Shown: positions 10,204-18,823 of the stretch, piece by piece
Position numbering within the stretch: position 1 is the stretch's first letter
Layout of the letters: every line of letters starts with the position of its first letter
Assembly: GCF_028471945.1 (NCBI RefSeq)
Contig: NZ_CP110128.1
Coordinates: 732,501 to 796,500 of the forward strand
DNA length: 64,000 nt
Origin: Pseudomonas sp. WJP1
GTDB lineage: Bacteria > Pseudomonadota > Gammaproteobacteria > Pseudomonadales > Pseudomonadaceae
Direction of reading: 5' to 3'
Translations under genes and position numbers: made by a program
The notes under the pieces: generated by a model
Database searches by the model: none
The model's input: only the letters and a program-made list of their open reading frames with translations
Told to the model about the DNA's origin: nothing

Positions 10204-11730
10204 ATGAACGCTTCGCTTACGCCTAACGAAACTACCGTGCAAAAGGTCAAGCTGTTGATCGATGGCCAGTGGGTCGAATCCCAGACCACTGAATGGCACG
10301 ACATCATCAACCCGGCAACCCAGCAAGTGCTGGCCAAGGTGCCGTTTGCCACCGCTGAAGAAGTCGACGCCGCCATCAGTGCTGCCCATCGCGCCTTCCA
10401 GACCTGGAAGCTGACGCCGATCGGCGCGCGCATGCGCATCATGCTCAAGCTCCAGGCGTTGATCCGTGAACATTCCAAGCGCATCGCTGCAGTCCTGAGC
10501 GCCGAGCAGGGCAAAACCATTGCCGACGCAGAAGGCGATATTTTCCGTGGCCTGGAAGTGGTCGAACACGCGTGCTCCATCGGCAGCCTGCAAATGGGCG
10601 AGTTCGCTGAAAACGTGGCGGGCGGCGTGGATACCTACACCCTGCGTCAGCCCATTGGCGTTTGCGCTGGCATCACTCCGTTCAATTTCCCGGCGATGAT
10701 TCCGCTGTGGATGTTCCCGATGGCCATCGCCTGCGGCAACACCTTCGTGCTCAAGCCGTCCGAACAGGACCCGATGTCGACCATGCTGCTGGTGGAACTG
10801 GCCATCGAGGCCGGCGTTCCGGCTGGCGTGCTCAACGTGGTGCACGGTGGCAAGGATGTGGTGGATGCGCTCTGCACCCACAAGGATATCAAGGCGGTTT
10901 CCTTCGTCGGCTCGACCGCGGTCGGAACCCACGTCTATGACCTGGCCGGCAAGCACGGCAAACGCGTGCAATCGATGATGGGCGCGAAGAACCACGCCGT
11001 GGTGCTTCCCGATGCCAATCGCGAACAGGCGCTGAATGCGCTGGTAGGCGCCGGTTTTGGCGCGGCCGGTCAACGCTGCATGGCCACGTCTGTGGTGGTG
11101 CTGGTCGGCGCGGCCAAGCAATGGCTGCCAGACTTGAAAGCGCTGGCGCAGAAACTCAAGGTGAATGCTGGCAGCGAGCCGGGCACCGATGTGGGTCCGG
11201 TCATCTCGAAAAAGGCCAAGGCGCGAATTCTCGACCTGATCGAAAGCGGCATCAAGGAAGGCGCGAAACTCGAGCTCGATGGTCGCGAAATCACCGTTCC
11301 CGGTTACGAGAAGGGCAACTTCGTCGGCCCGACCCTGTTCTCCGGTGTGACCACTGACATGCAGATCTACACCCAGGAAATCTTCGGTCCGGTGCTGGTC
11401 GTGCTGGAAGTGAATACGCTCGACGAGGCCATTGCCCTGGTCAACGCCAACCCGTTCGGTAACGGCACTGGCCTGTTCACCCAATCCGGTGCGGCGGCGC
11501 GCAAGTTCCAGAACGAAATCGACGTCGGCCAGGTCGGCATCAACATCCCGATTCCGGTGCCGGTCCCGTTCTTCAGCTTCACCGGTTCCCGTGGCTCCAA
11601 GCTCGGCGACCTCGGCCCATATGGCAAGCAAGTGGTGCAGTTCTACACTCAGACCAAGACCGTCACCAGCCGCTGGTTCGATGACGACAGCGTCAACGAC
11701 GGTGTGAACACCACGATCAACCTGCGTTAA
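10204..11730 (+). CDS. mmsA: Methylmalonate-semialdehyde dehydrogenase (acylating)
   Basis: CoA-acylating NAD-dependent aldehyde dehydrogenase that converts methylmalonate semialdehyde to propionyl-CoA and malonate semialdehyde to acetyl-CoA, in valine (and beta-alanine/inositol) catabolism. 508 residues from the ATG at 10204, preceded by GGAG; the frame is open further upstream to 10153 but without a good start. The catalytic Cys sits in [10 protein letters not shown] (about residue 287), and [14 protein letters not shown] is characteristic of MmsA. mmsB follows after 13 bases in one operon. Confidence 0.95.
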   Translation: MNASLTPNETTVQKVKLLIDGQWVESQTTEWHDIINPATQQVLAKVPFATAEEVDAAISAAHRAFQTWKLTPIGARMRIMLKLQALIREHSKRIAAVLSAEQGKTIADAEGDIFRGLEVVEHACSIGSLQMGEFAENVAGGVDTYTLRQPIGVCAGITPFNFPAMIPLWMFPMAIACGNTFVLKPSEQDPMSTMLLVELAIEAGVPAGVLNVVHGGKDVVDALCTHKDIKAVSFVGSTAVGTHVYDLAGKHGKRVQSMMGAKNHAVVLPDANREQALNALVGAGFGAAGQRCMATSVVVLVGAAKQWLPDLKALAQKLKVNAGSEPGTDVGPVISKKAKARILDLIESGIKEGAKLELDGREITVPGYEKGNFVGPTLFSGVTTDMQIYTQEIFGPVLVVLEVNTLDEAIALVNANPFGNGTGLFTQSGAAARKFQNEIDVGQVGINIPIPVPVPFFSFTGSRGSKLGDLGPYGKQVVQFYTQTKTVTSRWFDDDSVNDGVNTTINLR

Positions 11731-11743
11731 TAAGGAGCCGGAC

Positions 11744-12631
11744 ATGAACATCGCTTTTATCGGTCTCGGCAACATGGGCGCGCCAATGGCGCGCAACCTG
11801 ATCAAGGCCGGCCATTCGCTGCGCCTGGTCGACCTGAACAAGACCGTGCTGGCGGAGCTTGAGCAACTGGGCGGCAGCATCAGCGCTTCGGCCCGTGAGG
11901 CGGCGCAAGGTGCGGAAATGGTCATCACCATGCTGCCCGCTGCCGTGCATGTACGTAGCGTCTGGCTGGGTGAAGACGGTGTGCTCGCCGGAATCGGCAA
12001 GGGTGTGCCAGCCGTGGATTGCAGCACCATCGATCCGCAGACCGCCCGTGACGTGGCGGCCGCCGCTGCCAAACAGGGCGTGGCCATGGCCGATGCGCCA
12101 GTCTCCGGTGGCACCGGTGGCGCCGCGGCGGGGACCTTGACGTTCATGGTGGGTGCGACCCCGGAACTGTTCGCGACCTTGCAACCGGTATTGGCGCAAA
12201 TGGGCCGCAACATCGTCCATTGCGGCGAAGTCGGCACGGGACAGATCGCCAAGATTTGCAACAACCTGCTGCTGGGGATCTCCATGGTCGGCGTCAGCGA
12301 AGCCATGGCCCTGGGCGATGCCTTGGGTATCGACACCAAGGTGCTGGCGGGCATCATCAACAGCTCCACCGGACGTTGCTGGAGTTCGGAGATGTACAAC
12401 CCGTGGCCGGGCATCGTCGAAACGGCACCAGCCTCGCGTGGCTATACCGGTGGCTTCGGCGCCGAGCTGATGCTCAAGGATCTGGGGCTGGCCACGGAAG
12501 CGGCCCGTCAGGCGCACCAGCCGGTGGTGCTTGGCGCGGTGGCGCAACAGTTGTATCAGGCGATGAGCCTGCGTGGGGAAGGCGGCAGTGACTTCTCGGC
12601 GATCATCAACAGCTATCGCAAGCCGCAATAA
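11744..12631 (+). CDS. mmsB: 3-hydroxyisobutyrate dehydrogenase
   Basis: NAD-dependent beta-hydroxyacid dehydrogenase that oxidises 3-hydroxyisobutyrate to methylmalonate semialdehyde, the step before MmsA in valine degradation. 295 residues. Rossmann motif GLGNMGAPMARN at residues 6-17, substrate-binding block DAPVSGGTGGAAAGTL near residue 117-132, and the catalytic Lys in GQIAKICNN (about residue 171). Preceded by AAGGAG. A strong intrinsic terminator follows, closing the mmsAB operon. Confidence 0.95.
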   Translation: MNIAFIGLGNMGAPMARNLIKAGHSLRLVDLNKTVLAELEQLGGSISASAREAAQGAEMVITMLPAAVHVRSVWLGEDGVLAGIGKGVPAVDCSTIDPQTARDVAAAAAKQGVAMADAPVSGGTGGAAAGTLTFMVGATPELFATLQPVLAQMGRNIVHCGEVGTGQIAKICNNLLLGISMVGVSEAMALGDALGIDTKVLAGIINSSTGRCWSSEMYNPWPGIVETAPASRGYTGGFGAELMLKDLGLATEAARQAHQPVVLGAVAQQLYQAMSLRGEGGSDFSAIINSYRKPQ

Positions 12632-12650
12632 AACGATTCGATACATTGAC

Positions 12651-12685
12651 CGGGAAATCACGTCGGGTGATTTCCCGTTTTTTTT
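12651..12685 (+). terminator. Intrinsic terminator of mmsAB
   Basis: Stem cgggaaatcac / gtgatttcccg with a short loop, followed directly by a run of at least eight T. It lies 20 bases after the mmsB stop and also just beyond the 3' end of the convergent cupin gene. Confidence 0.9.
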
Positions 12686-12688
12686 GCA

Positions 12689-13033
12689 TCAGGCAAACAC
12701 GAAATACTTGCGCACGGTTTCCACCACTTCCCAGGTGCCTTTCATCCCCGGCTCAATGACGAAAATGTCACCGGCACGCAGGTGGATCGGCTCTTTTCCT
12801 TCCGGGGTGATGATGCAGTAGCCCTCGCGGAAGTCGCAGTATTCCCACTTCACGTATTCCACGTACCACTTGCCCGGCGTGCAGATCCAGGTGCCCATGA
12901 TCTTGCTGCCATCTTCGCTGGTGTAGGCGTTGAGGTTGACGGTGTGCGGGTCGCCTTCGAGTTTTTCCCATTTGCAGGCGTCGAGTACGGGCAGCGGATG
13001 GGTGTCGCGAAGAACGGTAATCGGTGCGGTCAT
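12689..13033 (-). CDS. Small cupin-domain protein
   Basis: 114-residue single-domain cupin of the type related to the ureidoglycine aminohydrolase/EutQ cupins. The beta-barrel segments MGTWICTPGKWYVEY and the second half GYCIITPEGKEPIHLRAGDIFVIEPGMKGTWEVVE are clear. The usual metal-binding His residues of motif 1 are largely absent, so it may bind a small molecule rather than act as a metalloenzyme. It converges on mmsB, sharing the terminator region. Function unknown. Confidence 0.75.
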   Translation of the reverse strand: MTAPITVLRDTHPLPVLDACKWEKLEGDPHTVNLNAYTSEDGSKIMGTWICTPGKWYVEYVKWEYCDFREGYCIITPEGKEPIHLRAGDIFVIEPGMKGTWEVVETVRKYFVFA

Positions 13034-13150
13034 GATGACTCCGGCGTTGGGGGAGAGCTGAAGTCGAACCCTATAGGGCCTGCCGGGGTGTCAGTTGTCT
13101 GTGCTCGACATCGAGGTGTCCAGAAACGCTCGGGCATCTGGCCCACCCAA

Positions 13151-13190
13151 TAAAAAACGCCCCGGTACTCATCGTACAGGGGCGTTATTT
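13151..13190 (-). terminator. Intrinsic terminator of the AroP-like permease gene
   Basis: Stem aacgcccc / ggggcgtt (13156-13163 and 13179-13186). Read on the minus strand, the stem is followed by a T-rich tract (complement of taaaaaa). It starts ten bases past the permease stop. Confidence 0.85.
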
Positions 13191-13195
13191 GGCGG

Positions 13196-14599
13196 TTATT
13201 GGGCCACTGGCAAGTTCCGATGCCTGGCCATACGCACCCGATAGAACAGGTAGATGATCAGCACCCAGACCGGGATGGCGAAGACCGAGGCGCGAATCCC
13301 CGGAATCATCCACATCACGTAGATGATCACGGCCATGAACGCCAGGCACAGGTAGTTGCTGAAGGGAAACCAGAACGACTTGAAGCTCGGCACGATGCCG
13401 CGTTGGCCCATGGCCTTGCGAAACTTCAGGTGCGTCAGGCTGATCAGCGCCCAGTTGATCATCAGCGAAGCGACCACCAGGGCGAACAACAGCTCAAGCG
13501 CTTCATGCGGGGCGACATAGTTGACCAGCACCGACAACATGGTGATCAGTGCCGATACGCCCAGCGCCCGCAACGGCACGCCCTGTTTGTTCAGCTTCAT
13601 CAGCGCCTTCGGTGCGTCGCCCTGCTCGGCCAGGCCGTAGAGCATGCGGCTGTTGCAGTACACGCCGCTGTTGTAGACCGACAGCGCGGCGGTGAGCACC
13701 ACGAAATTGAGAATCTGCGCGGCAGTGTCGCTGCCGATCAACGCGAAGATCTGCACAAACGGACTGCCGCTGTAGGCATCGCCCGATGCGCCCAGTGTTT
13801 GCAGCAGTTGATCCCACGGATACAACGATAGCAGCACGGTGAGGGCGCCAACGTAGAAGATCAACACGCGGTACACCACCTGATTGATCGCCTTGGGGAT
13901 GACCTTTCTCGGTTCGCTGGCTTCAGCGGCGGTGATGCCGACCAGCTCCAGGCCGCCGAAGGAAAACATGATGAATGCCATCGCCATCAGCAAACCGCTG
14001 TAGCCGTTGGGGAAGAAACCGCCGTGGCTCCACAGGTTGCTCACCGCCGCTTGCGGGCCGCCGGTGCCGCTGAACAGCATATAGCAGCCCAGGGCAATCA
14101 TGCCGATGATGGCCACGACCTTGATGATCGCGAACCAGAACTCCATCTCGCCGAAGATCTTCACGTTCAGCGTGTTGATCAGGTTGACCAGTACAAAGAA
14201 CACCGCCGCACTGACCCAGGTCGGCACCTCGGGCCACCAGAACTGGATGTATTTGCCGACGGCCGTCAACTCGGCCATGCCCACCAGCACATAGAGCACC
14301 CAGTAGTTCCAGCCGGACAGGAAGCCAGCAAAGCTACCCCAGTAGTTGTGGGCAAAATGACTGAAGGAGCCGGCCACCGGTTCTTCGACGATCATCTCGC
14401 CCAGCTGGCGCATGATCAGGAAGGCGATAAACCCGGCAATCGCATAGCCGAGGATCATCGACGGCCCGGCGGATTTGAGCACCCCGGCAGAGCCCAGGAA
14501 CAGCCCGGTGCCAATGGCGCCACCCAATGCGATCAGTTGAATATGACGATTTTTCAACCCCCGCTTGAGTGTGCCCTGTTGCAAGATTTCATCCGCCAT
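13196..14599 (-). CDS. aroP: Amino-acid permease, AroP/PheP type
   Basis: Proton-coupled amino-acid permease of the APC superfamily in the inner membrane, likely importing aromatic amino acids. 467 residues with about 12 hydrophobic segments. The N-terminus LKRGLKNRHIQLIALGGAIG and the following GTGLFLGSAGVLKSAGP are close to E. coli AroP/PheP, as are EEPVAGSFSHFAHNYWG and FSFGGLELVGITAAEA. It is a single gene with its own terminator; a LysR gene lies upstream on the same strand but is separated by 106 bases. Aromatic specificity is an inference from similarity; proline or other specificity is possible. Confidence 0.85.
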   Translation of the reverse strand: MADEILQQGTLKRGLKNRHIQLIALGGAIGTGLFLGSAGVLKSAGPSMILGYAIAGFIAFLIMRQLGEMIVEEPVAGSFSHFAHNYWGSFAGFLSGWNYWVLYVLVGMAELTAVGKYIQFWWPEVPTWVSAAVFFVLVNLINTLNVKIFGEMEFWFAIIKVVAIIGMIALGCYMLFSGTGGPQAAVSNLWSHGGFFPNGYSGLLMAMAFIMFSFGGLELVGITAAEASEPRKVIPKAINQVVYRVLIFYVGALTVLLSLYPWDQLLQTLGASGDAYSGSPFVQIFALIGSDTAAQILNFVVLTAALSVYNSGVYCNSRMLYGLAEQGDAPKALMKLNKQGVPLRALGVSALITMLSVLVNYVAPHEALELLFALVVASLMINWALISLTHLKFRKAMGQRGIVPSFKSFWFPFSNYLCLAFMAVIIYVMWMIPGIRASVFAIPVWVLIIYLFYRVRMARHRNLPVAQ

Positions 14600-14705
14600 C
14601 GCGTTCCCTTCTAGTCATTGTTGTTCAGGCATGATTTGAAGGATCAGATATTACTCTCAGTGAACTTTTGGTAATACGGGTACACATTGGGTTGAGCGCT
14701 GGTTT

Positions 14706-15608
14706 TCAAGGACTGCCTGTACGGTTTGCCGGGCGCAACGCCTCGAGCAACGCCCTGGCATAACCGGGCAGGCCAGTGAATGAGCGCGCGCACAGCAGCA
14801 GTTTTCGCTGAGCCCAGTCTTCCTTCAAGGCGAAGCTTTTGAGCGGTTGATCCAGTGCCCGGCGCTGGATCGCCGCCAGCGGCACGATCGCCAGCCCGGC
14901 GCCGCGAGCCACCATGCGAATCATCCCGTCGAAGCCTTCGGCGCGGATGCGGATCTGCATGCGCATACCCGCGTGTAGCGCCTGCTCTTCGAGGTACACC
15001 GCGAGTGCGCTATTGGCGGCCAGGCCCACATAGTCGTGCTGCAAGGTATCGCTGAAACCGGGTGGTTCGCCGTCGGCCAGCGGATGCCCGGGCGGCATGA
15101 TCAGCACCAGCGGGTCGTCGCGAAAGGGCAGGGTTTCGAGGGCGTGGGTGTCTACCGCGTCGGAGACGATGCCCAGGTCGGCGGCACCCTGGCGCAAGGC
15201 GTGGGTGATGCGTGCGCTGGGTCGTTCCTGCAGGTCGATGTCGAGGTTGGGGTGCTCGCGCAGGAAGTCGGCGAGCAACTCCGGCAGGTATTCAGTGATC
15301 GCCGTGGTGTTGCACAACAACCGCACCTGGCCTTTGACGCCCTTGGCATATTCGGCCAGGTCCTGCTGCATGCGTTCGGCCTGTTGCAGCAGGACCCTGG
15401 CGTGTTGCGCGAGGGCTTTACCGGCAGGCGTGGGGGTGACGCCGCGCCGGCCGCGCTCCAGAAAATCGGTGCCGAGCGAAGATTCCATCGCGCGAATTCG
15501 TGCGCTCGCGGCGGCCAGGGACAGATGGCTGCGCGCGGCACCGGCGGTGATGTTGCCGGTGTCGAGAATGTTCAGGTAGAGCCGCAGGTCGGTCAGGTCG
15601 AAGTGCAT
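14706..15608 (-). CDS. LysR-family transcriptional regulator
   Basis: LysR-type regulator, 300 residues from the ATG at 15608, which has GAGG eight bases upstream. The frame stays open for 31 more codons, but that extension is translated REP sequence and is rejected. HTH segment at residues 3-62 (LRLYLNILDTGNITAGAARSH). It is divergent from the TauE/SafE permease gene with a REP pair between them, so it may regulate that transporter. Ligand unknown. Confidence 0.85.
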   Translation of the reverse strand: MHFDLTDLRLYLNILDTGNITAGAARSHLSLAAASARIRAMESSLGTDFLERGRRGVTPTPAGKALAQHARVLLQQAERMQQDLAEYAKGVKGQVRLLCNTTAITEYLPELLADFLREHPNLDIDLQERPSARITHALRQGAADLGIVSDAVDTHALETLPFRDDPLVLIMPPGHPLADGEPPGFSDTLQHDYVGLAANSALAVYLEEQALHAGMRMQIRIRAEGFDGMIRMVARGAGLAIVPLAAIQRRALDQPLKSFALKEDWAQRKLLLCARSFTGLPGYARALLEALRPANRTGSP

Positions 15609-15644
15609 CGTTACGGCCTCAGGAGGTGTGTCGCTTGGGCGGGC

Positions 15645-15735
15645 CTCTTCGCGGGCAAGCCCGCCCCCACAGGTGACCGAGTTCCCATTGGCGAAATGCA
15701 ATCCACTGTGGGAGCGGGCTTGCCCGCGAAGGCGT
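15645..15735. repeat. Inverted pair of REP elements
   Basis: cttcgcgggcaagcccgc at 15647-15664 followed by the cccacag tail, and the reverse copy ctgtgggagcgggcttgccc running on to 15731. Each half can form its own hairpin and the two face each other. This is the typical Pseudomonas REP pair, here between two divergent genes. Confidence 0.85.
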
Positions 15736-15833
15736 CAGCAGCCACGGCGATTACGTCAGCCTCTTGCTAATCAAGAGGCACCCTCAGTATATGGCAGATT
15801 TCCATCCGGCCCACCCAGCCTCACCATAGCCCC

Positions 15834-16598
15834 ATGAATACACTCGCATCGTTCTACCAGAATCTCGGCTTGACCCTGTCATTGCTGGTCATTGCCACCT
15901 TCCTGCTGGCCGGCATGATCAAGGGCGTCATCGGTCTCGGCCTGCCGACCATCGCCATGGGGCTGCTCGGTCTGGCTATGGCCCCATCACAGGCTGCCGC
16001 GCTGTTGATCATTCCCGCGACCCTGACCAACGTCTGGCAATTGGCTTTCGGCGGGCATCTGCGCGGGTTGATCAAACGGCTGTGGCCGATGCTGCTGGCG
16101 ATTTTCATCGGCACCGGCGCGGGTACGCTGTGGATCGGCATGGTCGGTGGGCATTGGGTGGTGCGCGGATTGGGCGCGGCGTTGTTGCTCTATGCGCTGA
16201 GTGGCTTGTTCCTGCCGACCTTGCGTGTAGGCGCGGGTCATGAGCGCTGGCTAGGTCCGTTGTGCGGCGTGCTGACAGGTGTGATCACGTCGGCCACGGG
16301 CGTGTTCGTGATTCCGGCAGTGCCCTACATACAGGCCCTGGGCTTGAGCAGGGACGAACTGGTGCAGGCGTTGGGCCTGTCGTTCACCGTGTCGACCCTC
16401 GCCCTCGCGAGTGGACTGCTATGGCGCGGCGCCCTCGGCGGTGGCGAGTTGAGTGCATCGCTGTTGGCGCTGATCCCGGCGGTGCTCGGCATGTGGCTGG
16501 GGCAGTGGCTGCGCCAGCGGATCAGCGCCCTGTTGTTCAAGCGCGTATTTTTCATTGGCCTCGGGTTGCTCGGCGGCCATTTGTTGATCAGCGGCTAG
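15834..16598 (+). CDS. TauE/SafE-family membrane permease
   Basis: Integral membrane protein of the TauE/SafE (DUF81) family, associated with export or transport of sulfite, sulfoacetate and other organosulfur or carboxylate anions. 254 residues with about eight hydrophobic segments and the two family repeats beginning LLAGMIKGVIGLGLP (residues 23-37) and CGVLTGVITSATGVFVIP (about 144-161). Its last 11 bases overlap the convergent monooxygenase gene. The LysR gene on the other side of the REP pair is the most likely regulator. Substrate not determinable. Confidence 0.85.
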   Translation: MNTLASFYQNLGLTLSLLVIATFLLAGMIKGVIGLGLPTIAMGLLGLAMAPSQAAALLIIPATLTNVWQLAFGGHLRGLIKRLWPMLLAIFIGTGAGTLWIGMVGGHWVVRGLGAALLLYALSGLFLPTLRVGAGHERWLGPLCGVLTGVITSATGVFVIPAVPYIQALGLSRDELVQALGLSFTVSTLALASGLLWRGALGGGELSASLLALIPAVLGMWLGQWLRQRISALLFKRVFFIGLGLLGGHLLISG

Positions 16599-16902
16599 CG
16601 GACGACGGGCTGATCATTTCGATGGCGCGGATCTCGAAATCCCGTTCCAGGTACTCGTCGCGTTGATCGAGGAACTGCTTCATGTGCGGCAGGTTCGAGT
16701 GCACGTCGAGGTGGGCCTGGGACTGCCAGATCTCGTAGAAGATAAACAGGGTCGGGTCTTGCTTGTCGCGCAGCATGTGGTACTCGATGCAGCCGGGTTC
16801 GGCACGACTCGCTTCTACATAACCGCTGAAAAACGCTTCGAAGGCGTCGGATTTTTCCGGGCGGGTCTTGGCGTGCAGGATGAAGCCTTGCATTTCACTC
16901 AT
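16588..16902 (-). CDS. YgiN-like antibiotic biosynthesis monooxygenase-domain protein (putative quinol monooxygenase)
   Basis: 104-residue dimeric alpha/beta-barrel ABM-domain protein. The ABM pattern is clear: hydrophobic beta strand GFILHAKTRPEKSDAFEAFF, then EPGCIEYHMLRDKQDPTLFIFYEIWQSQAHLDVHSN and a C-terminal HMKQFL helix. E. coli ygiN, a quinol monooxygenase, is next to mdaB, and here an mdaB homologue lies head-to-head 164 bases away, which supports a shared quinone-redox role. Its 3' end overlaps the TauE-like gene by 11 bases. AGGAG precedes the start. Confidence 0.8.
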   Translation of the reverse strand: MSEMQGFILHAKTRPEKSDAFEAFFSGYVEASRAEPGCIEYHMLRDKQDPTLFIFYEIWQSQAHLDVHSNLPHMKQFLDQRDEYLERDFEIRAIEMISPSSASR

Positions 16903-17066
16903 TGGAAAACACTCCTCAAGTCAGAATCGGCGCCAGTCTAAGGCAACAATTGCCTATTGATTCGTGCGTGTGGGTCAAATGAATTTTGCGAAATCGGCGC
17001 TTATTCCGCGCGAGGCAGATCGTTACTCTGCCGCCATCCGATTCCTGACCCTTCCCGAGATCTCCC

Positions 17067-17657
17067 ATGAAAAAAGTCCTGTTACTCAATGGCGGTAAAA
17101 AATTCGCCCACTCCGATGGCCGCTACAACACCACCTTGCATGAAGCCGCGCTGAGCGTGCTGGATCGCGGCGGTGTGGATGTCAAAGCCACCTTCATCGA
17201 CGAGGGTTACGACGTCGCCGAAGAAGTCGCCAAATTCCTCTGGGCCGACGTGATCATCTATCAGATGCCCGGCTGGTGGATGGGCGCGCCATGGACCGTC
17301 AAGAAGTACATCGACGAAGTCTTCACCGAAGGTCACGGCAGCCTCTACGCCAGCGACGGCCGCACCCGTTCCGACGCCTCGCAGAAGTACGGCAGTGGCG
17401 GCCTGATCCAAGGCAAGCAATACATGCTGTCGCTGACCTGGAACGCGCCGCAGCAAGCCTTCGACGACCCAACCGACTTCTTCGAGGCCAAAGGCGTGGA
17501 CGCGGTGTACTTCCCGTTCCACAAGGCCAACGAGTTCCTCGGCATGACCGCCTTGCCAACCTTCCTCTGCGTGGACGTGATGAAGCGCCCGAACATCGAG
17601 GCCGATGTGGTGCGTTATGAGCAGCATCTGAATGAAGTGTTTGGCCTGAAGGCTTGA
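17067..17657 (+). CDS. mdaB: NADPH:quinone reductase MdaB
   Basis: FAD-dependent flavodoxin-fold NADPH:quinone oxidoreductase (modulator of drug activity B) that reduces quinones by two electrons and so limits redox cycling. 196 residues, the usual length. Family marks are LLLNGGKKFAHSDGRYN at the N-terminus, YQMPGWWMGAPWTVKKYIDEVFTEGHG (about residues 69-95) and LTWNAPQQAFDDP. Divergent from the YgiN-like gene; a LysR gene follows downstream on the same strand and may control it. Confidence 0.92.
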   Translation: MKKVLLLNGGKKFAHSDGRYNTTLHEAALSVLDRGGVDVKATFIDEGYDVAEEVAKFLWADVIIYQMPGWWMGAPWTVKKYIDEVFTEGHGSLYASDGRTRSDASQKYGSGGLIQGKQYMLSLTWNAPQQAFDDPTDFFEAKGVDAVYFPFHKANEFLGMTALPTFLCVDVMKRPNIEADVVRYEQHLNEVFGLKA

Positions 17658-17692
17658 GGCTCCGCTACTATCGATAGCTGGAACCAGAACCT

Positions 17693-17756
17693 GTAGGAGC
17701 CGGCTTGCCGGCGATGCGGCCTTGAGGGCGCTATCGCCGGCAAGCCGTGCTCCTAC
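17693..17756. repeat. REP inverted pair between mdaB and LysR gene
   Basis: gtaggagccggcttgccggc and its inverted copy gccggcaagccgtgctcctac flank a 22-base centre. This is a different REP variant (gccggcttgccggc core) from the gcgggcaagcccgc pair at 15.6 kb. Confidence 0.8.
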
Positions 17757-17808
17757 GAAAAAACGGCTCAGCTTTAAAAATGAGCGGGGCTATCGATAAG
17801 GAACACAC

Positions 17809-18720
17809 GTGAAAGCCAGATCCGATGAATTGCAGATTTTCGTCTGCGTGATCGAATGCGGGTCGATTTCCGCGGCCGCCGAGCAGGTCGGTCAGACGCC
17901 GTCGGCGGTCAGCCGCACGCTGTCGCGGCTGGAGGCCAAGCTCGATACCACGTTGATCAACCGCACTACTCGGCGCATGGACCTGACCGAGGAGGGCAAG
18001 TATTTCTTCGAGCAGGCCAAGCTGATTCTCGATCAGATGGATCAACTCGAAGAGCGCTTGTCCTCGCGCCAGCAAACGCCGTCCGGGCGTTTGCGCATCA
18101 ACGCCGCGTCACCGTTCATGCTGCACGCCATCGTGCCCTACATCGATGAGTTCCGAAGGCTGTATCCGGATATCCAGCTCGAACTCAACAGCAACGACCT
18201 GATCATCGACCTGCTTGAGCAAAGCACCGACATTGCCATCCGCATCGGCACACTCGCCGACTCGACCCTGCACGCCCGCTCCCTGGGTTGCAGCCCGCTG
18301 CACATCGTCGCAAGCCCCGCGTACCTGGAAAAACACGGCACACCGACCGCCGTGGCGGACCTGGCCGAGCACACCCTGCTGGGATTCACCCAGAACGAAG
18401 GCCTCAACCAATGGCCGCTGCGCTACGTGCATGGCGATCGCTGGCCGATTCAGGCGTCACTGAGCGCGTCCAGCGGTGAAACCATCCGTCATCTGGCGCT
18501 GGAAGGCCAGGGCATCGCCAGCCTGTCGCATTACATGACCATCGAAGACATTCGTGCTGGACGGTTGAAGGTGTTGCTGGGCGAGTTCAACAGCGGCTAT
18601 CGCCAGCCGATCAACGCGGTGTACTACCGCAACTCGCAACTGGCCTTGCGCATCCAGTGCTTCCTCGACTTCATCCAGGGCAAGTTGGCGGTTTACGCTT
18701 CCACGGATTTCAGCGGCTGA
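17809..18720 (+). CDS. LysR-family transcriptional regulator
   Basis: 303-residue LysR regulator starting at GTG 17809 (AAGGAA upstream). HTH at residues 6-64 (LQIFVCVIECGSISAAAEQV... SAVSRTLSRLE) and a periplasmic-binding-like effector domain with the IRIGTLADSTLHAR segment typical of the YafC/DmlR-like subgroup. The next gene downstream on the same strand is a nucleotide-sugar epimerase-like oxidoreductase; mdaB lies upstream. Regulators of this subgroup often control adjacent oxidoreductases. Confidence 0.87.
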   Translation: MKARSDELQIFVCVIECGSISAAAEQVGQTPSAVSRTLSRLEAKLDTTLINRTTRRMDLTEEGKYFFEQAKLILDQMDQLEERLSSRQQTPSGRLRINAASPFMLHAIVPYIDEFRRLYPDIQLELNSNDLIIDLLEQSTDIAIRIGTLADSTLHARSLGCSPLHIVASPAYLEKHGTPTAVADLAEHTLLGFTQNEGLNQWPLRYVHGDRWPIQASLSASSGETIRHLALEGQGIASLSHYMTIEDIRAGRLKVLLGEFNSGYRQPINAVYYRNSQLALRIQCFLDFIQGKLAVYASTDFSG

Positions 18721-18823
18721 TTCGTGATTCCTGCGCAAGAGTGAATTGGGTCAGCAGGGATTTTTCGTCAGGGATCGCTGCTTGATACTCGTTGCATCAC
18801 TTATCAACGCAGGGAGTTTCTCC

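Noticed and set aside
10099..12414. 771-codon antisense open frame across mmsA-mmsB
   Set aside because: Covers two well-supported genes on the opposite strand; composition is that of a shadow frame.
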